Positions 16,862 to 26,196 of a stretch of 64,000 nucleotides of DNA are shown piece by piece. The DNA comes from Lentzea alba (GTDB lineage Bacteria > Actinomycetota > Actinomycetes > Mycobacteriales > Pseudonocardiaceae), in the NCBI RefSeq assembly GCF_011067745.1, contig NZ_JAAMPJ010000013.1, positions 62,001-126,000 of the forward strand, in the 5' to 3' direction. The stretch's first letter is position 1. Each line of letters begins with the position of its first letter. The position numbers were made by a program, and so were the translations under genes. The notes under the pieces were generated by a model. That model saw only the letters and a list, made by a program, of their open reading frames with translations, was not told where the DNA came from and ran no database searches.

Positions 16862-17934
16862 GTCAGCTCCCTCACCAAAGCGGCGAGCAGCGTGGTGCGC
16901 GGCACGAGCTCGGACACCAGCACGTGCTCGCTCTCCGCGTGCGCTCCACCGCCGACCGCGCCGAGCCCGTCGAGCGTCGGAATCCCCACGCCGGCGGTGA
17001 AGTTGCCGTCGGACGCGCCACCGACCGCGGCCGAGGTGAGCTCGATGCCCATCTCGGCGGCGATGTCGGACGCCACCTCGAACAACCCGGCGGACATCGC
17101 GAGCTCCATCGGCGGCCGGTTCGGGCCGCCGGTCACCTCGATCTTCGCGCCGTCGACCACCGGCCGGAGCGCCCGTATCTCCTCGTCGACCCGCAGCTGC
17201 TCGGCGAGGTTGCGGACGCGCACGTCGACCATGAACTTCCCCAGCGCGGCAACGGTGTTCGTCGTGGTGCCGGCGGACAGCACGGTCGGCGTGACGGTCG
17301 TGCCCGCCGCGAGATCCGTCAGCTTCGCGACCGCCAGAACCTGGTGCGCTGCTTCAACAGTCGCGCTCACACCGCGTTCAGGCTCAAGACCCGCATGCGC
17401 CGCACGGCCGTGCAACGTCACCTCGTACATGGACGTGCCCTTGCGCTCGGTCTTCAACGCGCCGCCGTCCGCCGATCCCTCGGTGACCAGCACGGCCGTG
17501 TGTTCCCGTGCCTCCGCCTCGATCAGGCCGCGCGACGACGGCGAGCCGATCTCCTCGTCGCCGGTGACCAGAACCGTGACACCGTCCGGGGAGTCCAGCG
17601 CCGCCACCGCGTGGAAGATCATCGCCAGCCCGGTCTTCATGTCGAAGCAGCCGGGCCCGCGCAGCACGCCGTCCCGCACCTCGAACGGAATCCGCGCGAG
17701 CGTCCCGATCGGCCACACCGTGTCGTGGTGTCCGAGCAGCAACACCTTGCGCGGCCCCGAACCCAGCCGCCAGCGCAGGTGCGTGCGGCCGTCGAGCACG
17801 ATCCGTTCCGGTGCGGCGCCCAGCAGCGCCGAGCCCACCTCGGCGGTGACGTCCGCGCTGCGGGCGATCGCCGCCAGGTCGGTGGACGGCGACTCGCAGC
17901 TCACGAGCCGCTCGATGGTGTGGAGCAGGTTCAT
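16858..17934 (-). CDS. M20-family metallohydrolase (N-acyl-L-amino acid hydrolase / carboxypeptidase G2-like)
   Basis: 358 residues from ATG 17934, one base after the stop of the preceding gene. Dinuclear zinc-site motifs are present: GHHDTV, GCFDMKTG (bridging Asp), GDEEIGS (catalytic Glu pair), VTEGSADG, and a late HAESEHV His ligand. The dimerisation lid is present in the middle (GRAAHAGLEPERGVSATVEA). In the operon context it would release L-amino acid from its N-acyl/N-succinyl form, making the racemase step irreversible. It could instead act as a glutamate carboxypeptidase. Confidence 0.88.
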   Translation of the reverse strand: MNLLHTIERLVSCESPSTDLAAIARSADVTAEVGSALLGAAPERIVLDGRTHLRWRLGSGPRKVLLLGHHDTVWPIGTLARIPFEVRDGVLRGPGCFDMKTGLAMIFHAVAALDSPDGVTVLVTGDEEIGSPSSRGLIEAEAREHTAVLVTEGSADGGALKTERKGTSMYEVTLHGRAAHAGLEPERGVSATVEAAHQVLAVAKLTDLAAGTTVTPTVLSAGTTTNTVAALGKFMVDVRVRNLAEQLRVDEEIRALRPVVDGAKIEVTGGPNRPPMELAMSAGLFEVASDIAAEMGIELTSAAVGGASDGNFTAGVGIPTLDGLGAVGGGAHAESEHVLVSELVPRTTLLAALVRELT

Positions 17935-17935
17935 G

Positions 17936-20900
17936 TCAGGACACCTTCGGTGTGGCGCGGAGACCCAGGTGCACGTACTGCTCACCGGTGGGCAGCGGGT
18001 AGAACACGAGTGACGCCCAGCTCGCGTCCTCGGTCATGCGGTACAGGAACTGCGAGTCGTCGAGCGGCACGAGGTCGATTTCCGGCGGGTCGGGCACGAG
18101 ACCCGCCAGCGCACCGGTGACCGTCGTCTTCAGCCGCAGCCCGTTCTCGCCCTCGGTGATGTCGAGGAGCGCGCCGGCCCGTTCGTACCGGCCGGTGTAG
18201 CGCGCGAAATCCACGGCCGGAGGTTCCGCGGCCGGTTGCAACGGACTGGGCATGGCGAGGCCGGCCAGTTCGGCGAAGATCTCCCGGTACAGCTCCAGGT
18301 ACAGCTCGCGGGCACCTTCGCCGTTGGTCAGCAACGTGACCGCGAGGCCGTGTTCCGGCAGCAGGCGCAGGAACGCGGACTGCCCGATGGTGTTGCCGTC
18401 GTGGCCGATCAGCCGCTGTCCGTCCCACCCGAACCGGATCCAGCCGAGGCCCCACGAGTCGGCCATGACGTTCGGGTCCGGCAAGTCGGTCTGCTTCTCG
18501 GTCATGGCCCGCACGGACGCCTCCGACAGCACCCGCGTGCCGTCGGCGGCGAGCCCGCCCTCCAGGTGCAGGCGAGCGAACGCCAGCACGTCCGCGGTGG
18601 TCGAGAAGATCGTCCCGGCCGGGCCGACCGAACGCGGCAGCATCCACACCGCTGTCGGTTCCTTCTTCCCGTCCTTGGTGAGGTGGCCGACGGCGGCCCG
18701 GTGCAGGATCGCCTCCTCGGGCAACGTGCCGGTGCGCGTGAGGCCGAGCGGGGCGAAGAGCTTCTCCCGCATCACCGCGTCCCACGTCTTGCCGGTGAGC
18801 TTTTCGACCACCCGGCCGGCCAGGGCGAAACCGGAGTTGGAGTAGGAGAACGTCGCGCCGAGCGGGTGGTTCTGCGCGGCCTCTGCCAGCAGGGCCGTGT
18901 AGCGCTCCAGGCAGTCGTCGCCGCGGCCGGTGTCGGTGAAGATGTCGCCGTCGATGCCGCTGGTGTGCGTCAGCAGGTGGCGCATCGTGAGCTTCTGCGT
19001 CACCACGGGATCCGCGAGGGTCAGCTCCGGCAGCACGTCGACGATCGGCGCGTCGAGGTCGAGCAGGCCCTCGTCGACGAGCCGCATGACCACGGTCGTC
19101 GTCCACACCTTGCCGATCGAGCCGATCTGGAAGACCGAGTCGTCGGTGACCTCCACACCGGTCGACGTGTTGAGCACGCCGTGGTGCGCCTGGACGATCT
19201 CGCCGTGGTGCAGGATGCCGAGTGCCGCGCCCGGAAGACCGTGCTTCTTCGCGAGCGCGGAAAGCCTGCGCTGCCAATGCTTCGCGTCAAGCGGCACGCG
19301 CTTCTCGGCGTGCTCGCGCACCCAGTCGACGACGCGGCGGTTGTAGTCCGCGCGGTGCGAGGGCTTGCCGCTGAGGATGAACAGGTGCGACTCGTCGGGG
19401 TAGAGCACGAGCTTGGCCGGCACGTCGTTCTGGCGCAGCGCCGTGAACCACTGCTCGGCCTGGCCGACCGGGCACCTGTCGTCCGCGGCGCCCTGGTAGA
19501 TCAACGTGGGCGTGCGGACGTCGTCGACGAGCGTGAGCGGGGAGAGTTCCGCGATGTGCTCACCGGGCCCGCCGAGCTCCAGTTCGGTCAGGTGGCGGCC
19601 GCCGTCGGACGTGCCCGCCATGCTGGTCAGGTCGCTGATCACACCGCCGGCGACCGCGGCGGCGAACCTGGTGTCACGGCTGGTGAGGTAGCAGGTCAGG
19701 TAACCGCCGTAGCTGTACCCGGTGACCGCCAGCTTCGCCGGATCGGCCAGCCCCCCGGCCACCAGCTGGTCGATCGGCTCCAGGAGGTCGTCGGCGTCGG
19801 CCTTGCCCCACGCGCCGAGCGCCGCCTGGTAGAAGGCTTCGCCGTAGCCGTCGCTGCCGCGCGGGTTGAGGAGCAGGATCGCCCAGCCCTGCTGCGCCAG
19901 CACCTGGTGGTAGAGGTGGATCGGGTCGGCGGTGCCGTTCCACGCGTTGTGCGGGCCACCGTGGATGTCCAGCAGCAGCGGCAACGGACCGGTGCGTTCC
20001 GGGTCGCGCACGAGCCAGCCGTGCACGACCGTCCCGTCCGAGACGGTGAACTCGCGCTCCTCGCGGACGAACAGCTCGGCCTTGTTGTGCTCGGTGTGGA
20101 CGGTCAGTTCGCCGCTCGCCAGGTCGACCGTGGCGATCTCGCCGTACGAGGTGGCGGTGCCGAGGACGATCGCCGCGACGGTGTCGCCGGCGGAAAGTCC
20201 TGCCACGACCCGGGAATCCCCGCCGACGAGCAACCTCGGCTCGCCACCGTCGAGGTCCACGGCGTAGAGCTGGGTGCAGCCGCGGTCGCGGGCGCAGAAC
20301 AGCACGGTGCGGCCGTCCGCGGTGAGCGTGGGAAGGCCGCCCGGATAGCCGGACGTGCCGGGCATGACGTTGCGGTCCAGCGCGGCCGACAGGTTCCGCA
20401 CCTCGCCGTCGAGCGAGAGGTGCAGCAGGCTGAGGTGCCCGGCGTCGGCGGAGGTCCGGCCGGTGACGAGCAGGCCGTCCGCGGTCCACGTGACCGTCGC
20501 GGCCTGTCCGTCCGCAAGCCCGACCAGTTCCGGCCTCGCTTTCCCGCTGACGTTCACGACGTGCACCGGCACCCGGAAGGTCAGGTCGGCGTCCTCGTCC
20601 AGCGCCCCCGTGAACGCGAGCCGGGTGCCGTCCGGCGACCACGCGGGCGTGCCGGCGTGCCAGTCGCCGTCGGTGAGCTGCTTGACCTCACGGCTTTCCA
20701 GGTCGACCACGTGCAGGTGAGCGCGGACGGAGCGCAGGTACCCGGACCCGTCGGACTTGTAGTCGAGGCGCTCGGTGACGATCGGCGCCTCGGCGTCCGC
20801 GATGTCGACGGGCGAGGAGAACGCGAGCCTGGTGCCGTCCGTGCTCCACACCGGCGCGCCCGCGCCGAGCGGCAACGACGTCACCTGCTCGGGCTCGCCC

Positions 20901-21172
20901 CCGTCGGCGGGCAGCAGCCACACCTGCGCCGGGCCGTCCTGGGCGCGCAGGAACGCGATGCGGCCGCCGTCCGGCGACCACGCGGGTGCCGTGTCGGACT
21001 TCCCCCTGGTGAGCTGTTTCGGCTTGGCACCGGACACCCGCCACAGCGCTCGCTCGTCGCGGTCACCCTCGCGGTCGGTCGTGCGCAGCACGTACACGAT
21101 CTCGGTGCCGTCCGGCGAGAGCGCCGGCTCCTCGGGCAGCGCGCAGCCGTACAGGTCCTCGATGGTCGTCAC
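17936..21172 (-). CDS. Prolyl-oligopeptidase (S9) / class C beta-lactamase-like (S12) fusion protein
   Basis: 1078 residues from a GTG at 21172. Residues ~1-360 form WD40/PD40-type beta-propeller repeats (LSPDGTEIVYV, WSPDGGRIAFL, WSPDGTRLAFT). Residues ~380-640 are the S9 alpha/beta-hydrolase: nucleophile GYSYGGY (Ser487), the Asp in YQGAADDRCP and the His in DESHLF. From ~650 a complete S12 domain follows: SIGK (Ser685/Lys688), YSNSGF (Tyr-x-Asn) and GHDGNT, plus the C-terminal beta-barrel (ARYTGRYERAG). There is no signal peptide, so it is probably cytosolic. Both enzymes act on peptides, and S12 members include D-aminopeptidases and esterases. As first gene of the operon it may supply amino acids to the racemase pathway. 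Confidence 0.9.
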   Translation of the reverse strand: MTTIEDLYGCALPEEPALSPDGTEIVYVLRTTDREGDRDERALWRVSGAKPKQLTRGKSDTAPAWSPDGGRIAFLRAQDGPAQVWLLPADGGEPEQVTSLPLGAGAPVWSTDGTRLAFSSPVDIADAEAPIVTERLDYKSDGSGYLRSVRAHLHVVDLESREVKQLTDGDWHAGTPAWSPDGTRLAFTGALDEDADLTFRVPVHVVNVSGKARPELVGLADGQAATVTWTADGLLVTGRTSADAGHLSLLHLSLDGEVRNLSAALDRNVMPGTSGYPGGLPTLTADGRTVLFCARDRGCTQLYAVDLDGGEPRLLVGGDSRVVAGLSAGDTVAAIVLGTATSYGEIATVDLASGELTVHTEHNKAELFVREEREFTVSDGTVVHGWLVRDPERTGPLPLLLDIHGGPHNAWNGTADPIHLYHQVLAQQGWAILLLNPRGSDGYGEAFYQAALGAWGKADADDLLEPIDQLVAGGLADPAKLAVTGYSYGGYLTCYLTSRDTRFAAAVAGGVISDLTSMAGTSDGGRHLTELELGGPGEHIAELSPLTLVDDVRTPTLIYQGAADDRCPVGQAEQWFTALRQNDVPAKLVLYPDESHLFILSGKPSHRADYNRRVVDWVREHAEKRVPLDAKHWQRRLSALAKKHGLPGAALGILHHGEIVQAHHGVLNTSTGVEVTDDSVFQIGSIGKVWTTTVVMRLVDEGLLDLDAPIVDVLPELTLADPVVTQKLTMRHLLTHTSGIDGDIFTDTGRGDDCLERYTALLAEAAQNHPLGATFSYSNSGFALAGRVVEKLTGKTWDAVMREKLFAPLGLTRTGTLPEEAILHRAAVGHLTKDGKKEPTAVWMLPRSVGPAGTIFSTTADVLAFARLHLEGGLAADGTRVLSEASVRAMTEKQTDLPDPNVMADSWGLGWIRFGWDGQRLIGHDGNTIGQSAFLRLLPEHGLAVTLLTNGEGARELYLELYREIFAELAGLAMPSPLQPAAEPPAVDFARYTGRYERAGALLDITEGENGLRLKTTVTGALAGLVPDPPEIDLVPLDDSQFLYRMTEDASWASLVFYPLPTGEQYVHLGLRATPKVS

Positions 21173-21397
21173 GATGCGGATCCCCCTCGTCAGCTCGGGC
21201 CAACGCTAGCGTCGGCGCCCCCGCGGGCGCCTCGTCCTGATCGACGAATCCGCGGGTCCGGATCTGTCGGGACGGACGAAACCATCCTTTCGGGGTGGAG
21301 CAGGCTCTACCTTCGTCCGGGCAGCCTGCGTGATCGATCTCTGAGCGCCCCGAAATTACGTTCTTCGCAGAAGTCGTTGCGAGCCAAGGAGAACGTG

Positions 21398-22129
21398 ATG
21401 AGGGCAGACGCGCTGTCGCTGGAGGCGGTGCGGAAGGTGTACGGCTCGGGTGGTGGCGCCGTCACCGCGCTGGACGAGGTGACCGTCGGCATCCGGCCGG
21501 GCACCTTCACCGCGGTGATGGGACCGTCCGGGTCGGGCAAGAGCACCTTCCTGCACTGCGCGTCGGGCATGGACCGGCCGACGTCCGGGCGCGTGCTGCT
21601 CGGCGAGACCGACCTCGGCCGGTTGAAGGAGGCGAAGCTGACCGAGGTGCGGCGCGACCGGATCGGGTTCGTCTTCCAGGCCTACAACCTGTTGCCGTCG
21701 CTGACCGTGCGGCAGAACATCACCCTGCCGCTGCGCCTGGCGGGTCGGTCGGCCGACCGCGGGTGGCTGAGCGAGGTCGTCGGCCGGGTCGGGCTGACCG
21801 ACCGGCTGGACCGGCACCCGGCCGAGCTGTCCGGTGGCCAGCAGCAGCGCGTCGCGATCGCACGGGCGTTGGTCGCCCGGCCCGAGGTGGTGCTGGCCGA
21901 CGAACCGACCGGTGCGCTGGACTCGCGGACCGCGCACCAGGTGCTGACGCTGCTGCGGTCCATTGTGGACGAAATGGGGCAGACCGTGCTGATGGTCACG
22001 CACGACCCCGTGGCCGCGTCCGCCGCGCACAGTGTGCTGTTCCTCGCCGACGGACGGCTGGCCGGTGAGCTGCACGGGCCGACGCCGGAGAAGGTCGCCG
22101 AGCGCATGACGCACCTGGGGGAGTGGTAA
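21398..22129 (+). CDS. ABC transporter ATP-binding protein (MacB/LolD-type)
   Basis: 243 residues from ATG 21398 with AAGGAG 6 nt upstream. Walker A GPSGSGKST, Q-loop FVFQAYNLLPSLTV, signature LSGGQQQR, Walker B VVLADEPTGALD and the H-loop VTHD are all canonical. The LADEPTG form and length fit the MacB/LolD family that works with FtsX-like permeases. The permease starts 3 nt after the stop. Substrates in this family include lipoproteins, peptides and antibiotics; none can be inferred. Confidence 0.95.
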   Translation: MRADALSLEAVRKVYGSGGGAVTALDEVTVGIRPGTFTAVMGPSGSGKSTFLHCASGMDRPTSGRVLLGETDLGRLKEAKLTEVRRDRIGFVFQAYNLLPSLTVRQNITLPLRLAGRSADRGWLSEVVGRVGLTDRLDRHPAELSGGQQQRVAIARALVARPEVVLADEPTGALDSRTAHQVLTLLRSIVDEMGQTVLMVTHDPVAASAAHSVLFLADGRLAGELHGPTPEKVAERMTHLGEW

Positions 22130-22132
22130 GCG

Positions 22133-24628
22133 ATGCTGGACCTCGCCTGGCAGACCGTCAAAGCTCGCACCAGCGGGTTCATCGGCGCTTTCGTCGCCAT
22201 TCTCTGCGGTACCGCACTGGTGGCGGCCTGCGGAATCCTCATGGAGTCCGGGTTTCGCGGCGGCGTGCCCACCCAGCGTTACGCGGCCGCTGACGTCGTC
22301 GTCACCGGCGATCGCACGGTGCGCCCACCAGGCGGTGACGTGCTGGCGTTCGAGCACGCGGCCGAGCAGCCGGCCGTTCCCGCCGCGCTGGTCGGCAAGA
22401 TCGCCGCGGTGCCGGGCGTGCGGGCCGCGGTGCCCGAGCTGACGTTCCCCGCCGTGGTGGTGGGGCCGGACGGGCAGGCGCTCGCGGACAGGCCGTCGCT
22501 CGGGCACAACTGGGAGTCGGCTGTGCTGGCGCCGTTCACGGTGAAGGAGGGGACGGCGCCGAACGGGAACGACGAGGTGGTGCTCGACGCGGGGCTGGCG
22601 GCACGCGCCGGGGTTGCGCCAGGTGGTCAGGTGCGGATCATGACCCGCTCCGCGCCGGTGACCTATCGCGTGACCGGAGTGGTCGAAAGCAAGGGAGAGC
22701 GCCAGGCCGCGTTGTTCTTCAGTTCGGCGACGGCCACCGCCCTCTCCGGCCACCCGGACCAGGTCAACGCGATCGGAGTGCTCGCCGACGGCGACGTCGC
22801 CGGCCGCATCGAGGCCGCCCTCGCCGGCGACCGCGTCACGGTCTCGGCCGGCGCCGACCGCAGCGCCGCCGAGTTCGACGACGTCAGCCAGAGCAAGTCG
22901 ATCCTGGCGATCATCGCCGGCTCGTTCGGCGGCTACGCGGTCCTGGTCGCGATCTTCGTCGTGGCCAGCACGCTCGCGCTGACCGTCGAGCAACGCCGCC
23001 GCGAGTTCGCCCTGCTGCGGGCCGTCGGCGCCACCCCGCGCCAGATCCGCAAGCTGATCGGCGTCGAGACGACGGTCGTCTCGCTGGTCGCCGGGGTGAT
23101 CGGCAGCCTGCTGGGCATCGCGGTCAGCCTCGGGCTGCGCACGGCGTTCGCGAACATCGGTGTGGTCCCGGCCGACTTCGCGCTCTCGATCAGCCCGCTG
23201 CCGCTGGCCGCCGCACTGCTGATCGGCGTCGGCGCGGCCCGGCTGGCGGCCTGGAGCGCGTCGCGGCGCCCGTCCTCGATCAACCCCGTCGAGGCGCTGG
23301 GCGAGGCCGCGGTGCAGCGCAAGGACGTCGGCCGGGTTCGGCTGGTCATCGGCTGGGTGCTGCTGGCGATCGGCGCGGCCGCGACCACGGTTCCGCTGTT
23401 CCTGCGCGGTCAGCTCGGCGCGGCGATGTCGGTCATGGCCACGCTCGTGCTGATCATCGGCCTCACGCTGGTCGGGCCGCGGGTGGTCGGCGGCGCGGTC
23501 CGGCTGCTCGCACCGGCGCTGAGCAGGCTCGGCGTGAGCGGATACATGGCCTCCGCGAACGTCGTCAAGAACTCCCGGCGCCTCGCTGCCGCGGTGACGC
23601 CGTTGATGCTGGCCATCGGGTTCGCGGTGGTGAACTACTACAGCCAGACCACGTTCACCGCGGCCGTGGCACAGGAGACGAACCGGTCCGTCACGGCGGA
23701 TCACGTGATCACCGGTGTGGCGGGTGTGCCGGCCGAAGTCGTCGACGCCGTGCGGCAGATGCCGGGCGTGACCGCCACGTCGTTGGTGCGCACGCAGGTG
23801 ATCACCGCCAGCAAGACCGGTGACAGCGTCGACGTGAACCGCGGCGCGGCGAACGGCCTGGACGCCACCGCGGGTGGGACGGTCGACCTCGGTGTCGTGT
23901 CCGGCAACCTGAAGGACCTGGTCCCGGGCACCGTCGCGTTGAGCAAGGCGCACGCGAGCTGGGAGGACAAGGAGGTCGGGGACACCGTCGAGTTCTGGTT
24001 CGCCGACGGCCGGCCCGCCCAGCTGCGGGTGGTCGCGACCTACGAGCACGACCTGGCGTTCGGCGACCACGTGCTCTCCGCGGCCGACGCCCGCGCTCAC
24101 ACCACCGCCGGGATGGACAGCGCCGTGCTGGTGAAGTCCGGTGACGTCACGGCGTTGCGCGAGCTGACCAGCCGTTATCCGGGCCTGACCGTCACCGGTG
24201 GCGTGGCGGCACAGGACCGGAGCGACGAGCGGACCCAGTTCCTGCTCAACCTGGTCGCCGTCGGCGTCATCCTCGGGTACGTCGCGATCTCGGTGTCGAA
24301 CACGCTCGTGATGTCGACCGCGGCACGGCGCCGCGAGTTCGCCCTGCTGCGCCTGGTCGGCACCGGACGCCGTCAGGTCGTGCGGATGATGCGCGCCGAA
24401 GCGGTCGTGACCGTGGGGCTCGCCGCGGTGCTGGGCTCGCTGGTCGGCGCGCTGCCGTTGACCCTGCTGTCGATCGGCTTCACCGGCGTGCCGCTGCCCG
24501 CCGGAGGGATCTGGGTGTACCTGGGCGTGCTCGCCGGGGCGGCGTTGCTCGGAGTGGTGTCGATCGCCGTGGCCACGCGGTTGTCGTTGCGCGCCAAGCC
24601 GATCGACACCATCGGTCTCCGTGAGTAG
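22133..24628 (+). CDS. FtsX-like ABC transporter permease (MacB-type)
   Basis: 831 residues with two FtsX-type blocks. Each has an extracytoplasmic domain after one N-proximal helix and a three-helix bundle: first around residues ~260-390 (ending PSSINPVEALGEAA), second ~695-825. The repeated motif RRREFALLRAVGATPRQ / RRREFALLRLVGTGRRQ is the coupling helix region. It forms a complex with the upstream ATPase. Its TAG stop ends on the first base of a palindromic repeat. Confidence 0.93.
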   Translation: MLDLAWQTVKARTSGFIGAFVAILCGTALVAACGILMESGFRGGVPTQRYAAADVVVTGDRTVRPPGGDVLAFEHAAEQPAVPAALVGKIAAVPGVRAAVPELTFPAVVVGPDGQALADRPSLGHNWESAVLAPFTVKEGTAPNGNDEVVLDAGLAARAGVAPGGQVRIMTRSAPVTYRVTGVVESKGERQAALFFSSATATALSGHPDQVNAIGVLADGDVAGRIEAALAGDRVTVSAGADRSAAEFDDVSQSKSILAIIAGSFGGYAVLVAIFVVASTLALTVEQRRREFALLRAVGATPRQIRKLIGVETTVVSLVAGVIGSLLGIAVSLGLRTAFANIGVVPADFALSISPLPLAAALLIGVGAARLAAWSASRRPSSINPVEALGEAAVQRKDVGRVRLVIGWVLLAIGAAATTVPLFLRGQLGAAMSVMATLVLIIGLTLVGPRVVGGAVRLLAPALSRLGVSGYMASANVVKNSRRLAAAVTPLMLAIGFAVVNYYSQTTFTAAVAQETNRSVTADHVITGVAGVPAEVVDAVRQMPGVTATSLVRTQVITASKTGDSVDVNRGAANGLDATAGGTVDLGVVSGNLKDLVPGTVALSKAHASWEDKEVGDTVEFWFADGRPAQLRVVATYEHDLAFGDHVLSAADARAHTTAGMDSAVLVKSGDVTALRELTSRYPGLTVTGGVAAQDRSDERTQFLLNLVAVGVILGYVAISVSNTLVMSTAARRREFALLRLVGTGRRQVVRMMRAEAVVTVGLAAVLGSLVGALPLTLLSIGFTGVPLPAGGIWVYLGVLAGAALLGVVSIAVATRLSLRAKPIDTIGLRE

Positions 24629-24682
24629 TTGATGAGGGGAGCTTTCATCAACCTCAGGTTTGGGAAAGCTCCCCTCATCAAC
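24628..24682. repeat. 55-bp palindromic repeat, copy A (probable bidirectional terminator)
   Basis: Perfect 18-bp arms GTTGATGAGGGGAGCTTT (24628-24645) and their complement (24665-24682) enclose a 19-nt loop that itself contains the palindrome AACCTCAGGTT. The exact reverse complement of the whole element recurs at 26367-26421. It fills the entire gap between the convergent ABC permease and P450 genes, touching both stops. Confidence 0.85.
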
Positions 24683-24683
24683 A

Positions 24684-26000
24684 TCAGATCCCCTGCTGGA
24701 GAGGGCTGTTGTGGCTGCCGAGGTGGACCGGCAGCTTGTGCAGCCCGTAGACGATGGAGAGCTTGCGGAACGACAGGTCGCCCGGTTGCGTCGCAAGCCT
24801 CATCTCGGGGAACCGGCGGACGAGCGCCGGGTAGGCGATCCGCAGCTCCATCTTCGCGAGCTCGGCGCCGATGCACCGGTGTGCGCCGTAGCCGAACGCG
24901 AGGTGCTGGCCCGCGGACCGTTCCGCGAGGATGTCGTCCGGCGAGGGGTAGACGGACGGGTCGCGGTTCGCCTGGGTCAGCGAGCACGCCACGATGTCGC
25001 CGGCGCGCACCTTCGTGCCGGCGATGTCGGTGTCCTTGCGGGCGATGCGCAGGAACGCCACCTGCACCACGGACTGGTGGCGCAGCAGCTCGTCGACCAC
25101 CCCGCCGATGGCCTCGTCGTCGTCGCGGACCTTGGCGAGCAGGCTCGGGTCGCGCAGCATCGCGAGCGTGCCGAGCGAGATCATGCTGGCCGTCGTCTCG
25201 AACCCGCCGGTGAGCAGTCCGTCGGCCAGACCGGCCAGTTCGTCGTCGTCCAGCTCGTCACCGTGCTTGCGGATGAGCTCGCCGAGCAGCCCGTCGTTGG
25301 GGGCCGCGCGCAGGGTGCGCACCAGTTCGCGGAAGTAGACGACCGACTCCGACACCGCGGACAGCGAGGCCGTGGCGGCGCCGCCGAGGTCGAACCGCGC
25401 GACGCTGCGGCGCTGGAACTCCTCGCGCTCGCTCGCGGGCACGCCGAGCAGCTCGCAGATCGTGAGCGCCGGCACGGGCATGGCGAAGTCCTCGACGAGG
25501 TCGACCGGTCCGTCCTTCATGGACATCAGGTCGAGCTGGTCCGCCACGATCGCCTCGATGCGCGGGATGAGCCGGGAGAGCCGCCGCATGGTGAACTCCG
25601 GCGTCAGCACCTTGCGCAGCCGCGTGTGCTCCGGCGGGTCGCTGAACCCGAGACCGCCCGGCGCCTCGTCGGCGAACAGGCCCATCTCGCGGAAGTGACC
25701 GAAGTCGTTGCTGAACGACTCGCTGTCGACCAGCACTCGTTTGGACGCCTCGTAGCCGGTCACGAGCCACACCGTCACCGGCAGCGGCAACCGCGTCACC
25801 GGCCCGTGGGCGTGCATCCGGGCCAGCTCGGGCACGGGGTTCAAACCGTTGCGCCGCAGCGGTGCCAGCACGCGCGCGGGCACGAACCACGACGACCCGA
25901 GGTCGAACCCGGTCTTGCTGAGGTGTGCGAGAAAACGCCGCCCCATCCACCCGGTGACGCGGGACCGGACATCTGTTGCTGACTGCAGAACGTCCCTCAT
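24684..26000 (-). CDS. Cytochrome P450
   Basis: 438 residues. The heme-binding loop FGYGAHRCIG carries the cysteine ligand at ~376. The I-helix GGFETTAS keeps the acid/Thr pair, and the ELLR of VVDELLRHQ is the K-helix E-x-x-R. FSDPPEHTRLRKVLTPEF is the C-helix region typical of soluble bacterial class I CYPs. No ferredoxin or reductase gene is adjacent, so redox partners come from elsewhere. Secondary metabolism or xenobiotic oxidation is likely, but there is no cluster here. The stop lies 1 nt beyond repeat copy A. Confidence 0.95.
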   Translation of the reverse strand: MRDVLQSATDVRSRVTGWMGRRFLAHLSKTGFDLGSSWFVPARVLAPLRRNGLNPVPELARMHAHGPVTRLPLPVTVWLVTGYEASKRVLVDSESFSNDFGHFREMGLFADEAPGGLGFSDPPEHTRLRKVLTPEFTMRRLSRLIPRIEAIVADQLDLMSMKDGPVDLVEDFAMPVPALTICELLGVPASEREEFQRRSVARFDLGGAATASLSAVSESVVYFRELVRTLRAAPNDGLLGELIRKHGDELDDDELAGLADGLLTGGFETTASMISLGTLAMLRDPSLLAKVRDDDEAIGGVVDELLRHQSVVQVAFLRIARKDTDIAGTKVRAGDIVACSLTQANRDPSVYPSPDDILAERSAGQHLAFGYGAHRCIGAELAKMELRIAYPALVRRFPEMRLATQPGDLSFRKLSIVYGLHKLPVHLGSHNSPLQQGI

Positions 26001-26196
26001 GACGCGGCTGTCCCTTCGGCGGAAAAGGGTGACGTGTTGCTGACGACCACCGGAACGGACAATAACGACGCCGCTGCTCGCACGTCGTCATACCCAGGCC
26101 TAACGCGCCGTCATACTTTGGTCCAGACGTTCGTCAAAACCAGTGCACGACTCTGAACAGGGTGCTCAGCGACCGAATTCTGGCATGGTCGGCACA

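Noticed and set aside
18236..22129. A 1297-codon plus-strand open frame
   Set aside because: Only its last 243 codons (from 21398) are the ABC ATPase. The rest is antisense to the S9/beta-lactamase gene with Arg/Val/Gly-rich nonsense composition.
21356..24796. A 1146-codon minus-strand open frame
   Set aside because: Antisense to the ABC ATPase and permease; His/Arg/Gln-rich with no recognisable motif, a GC-skew artefact.
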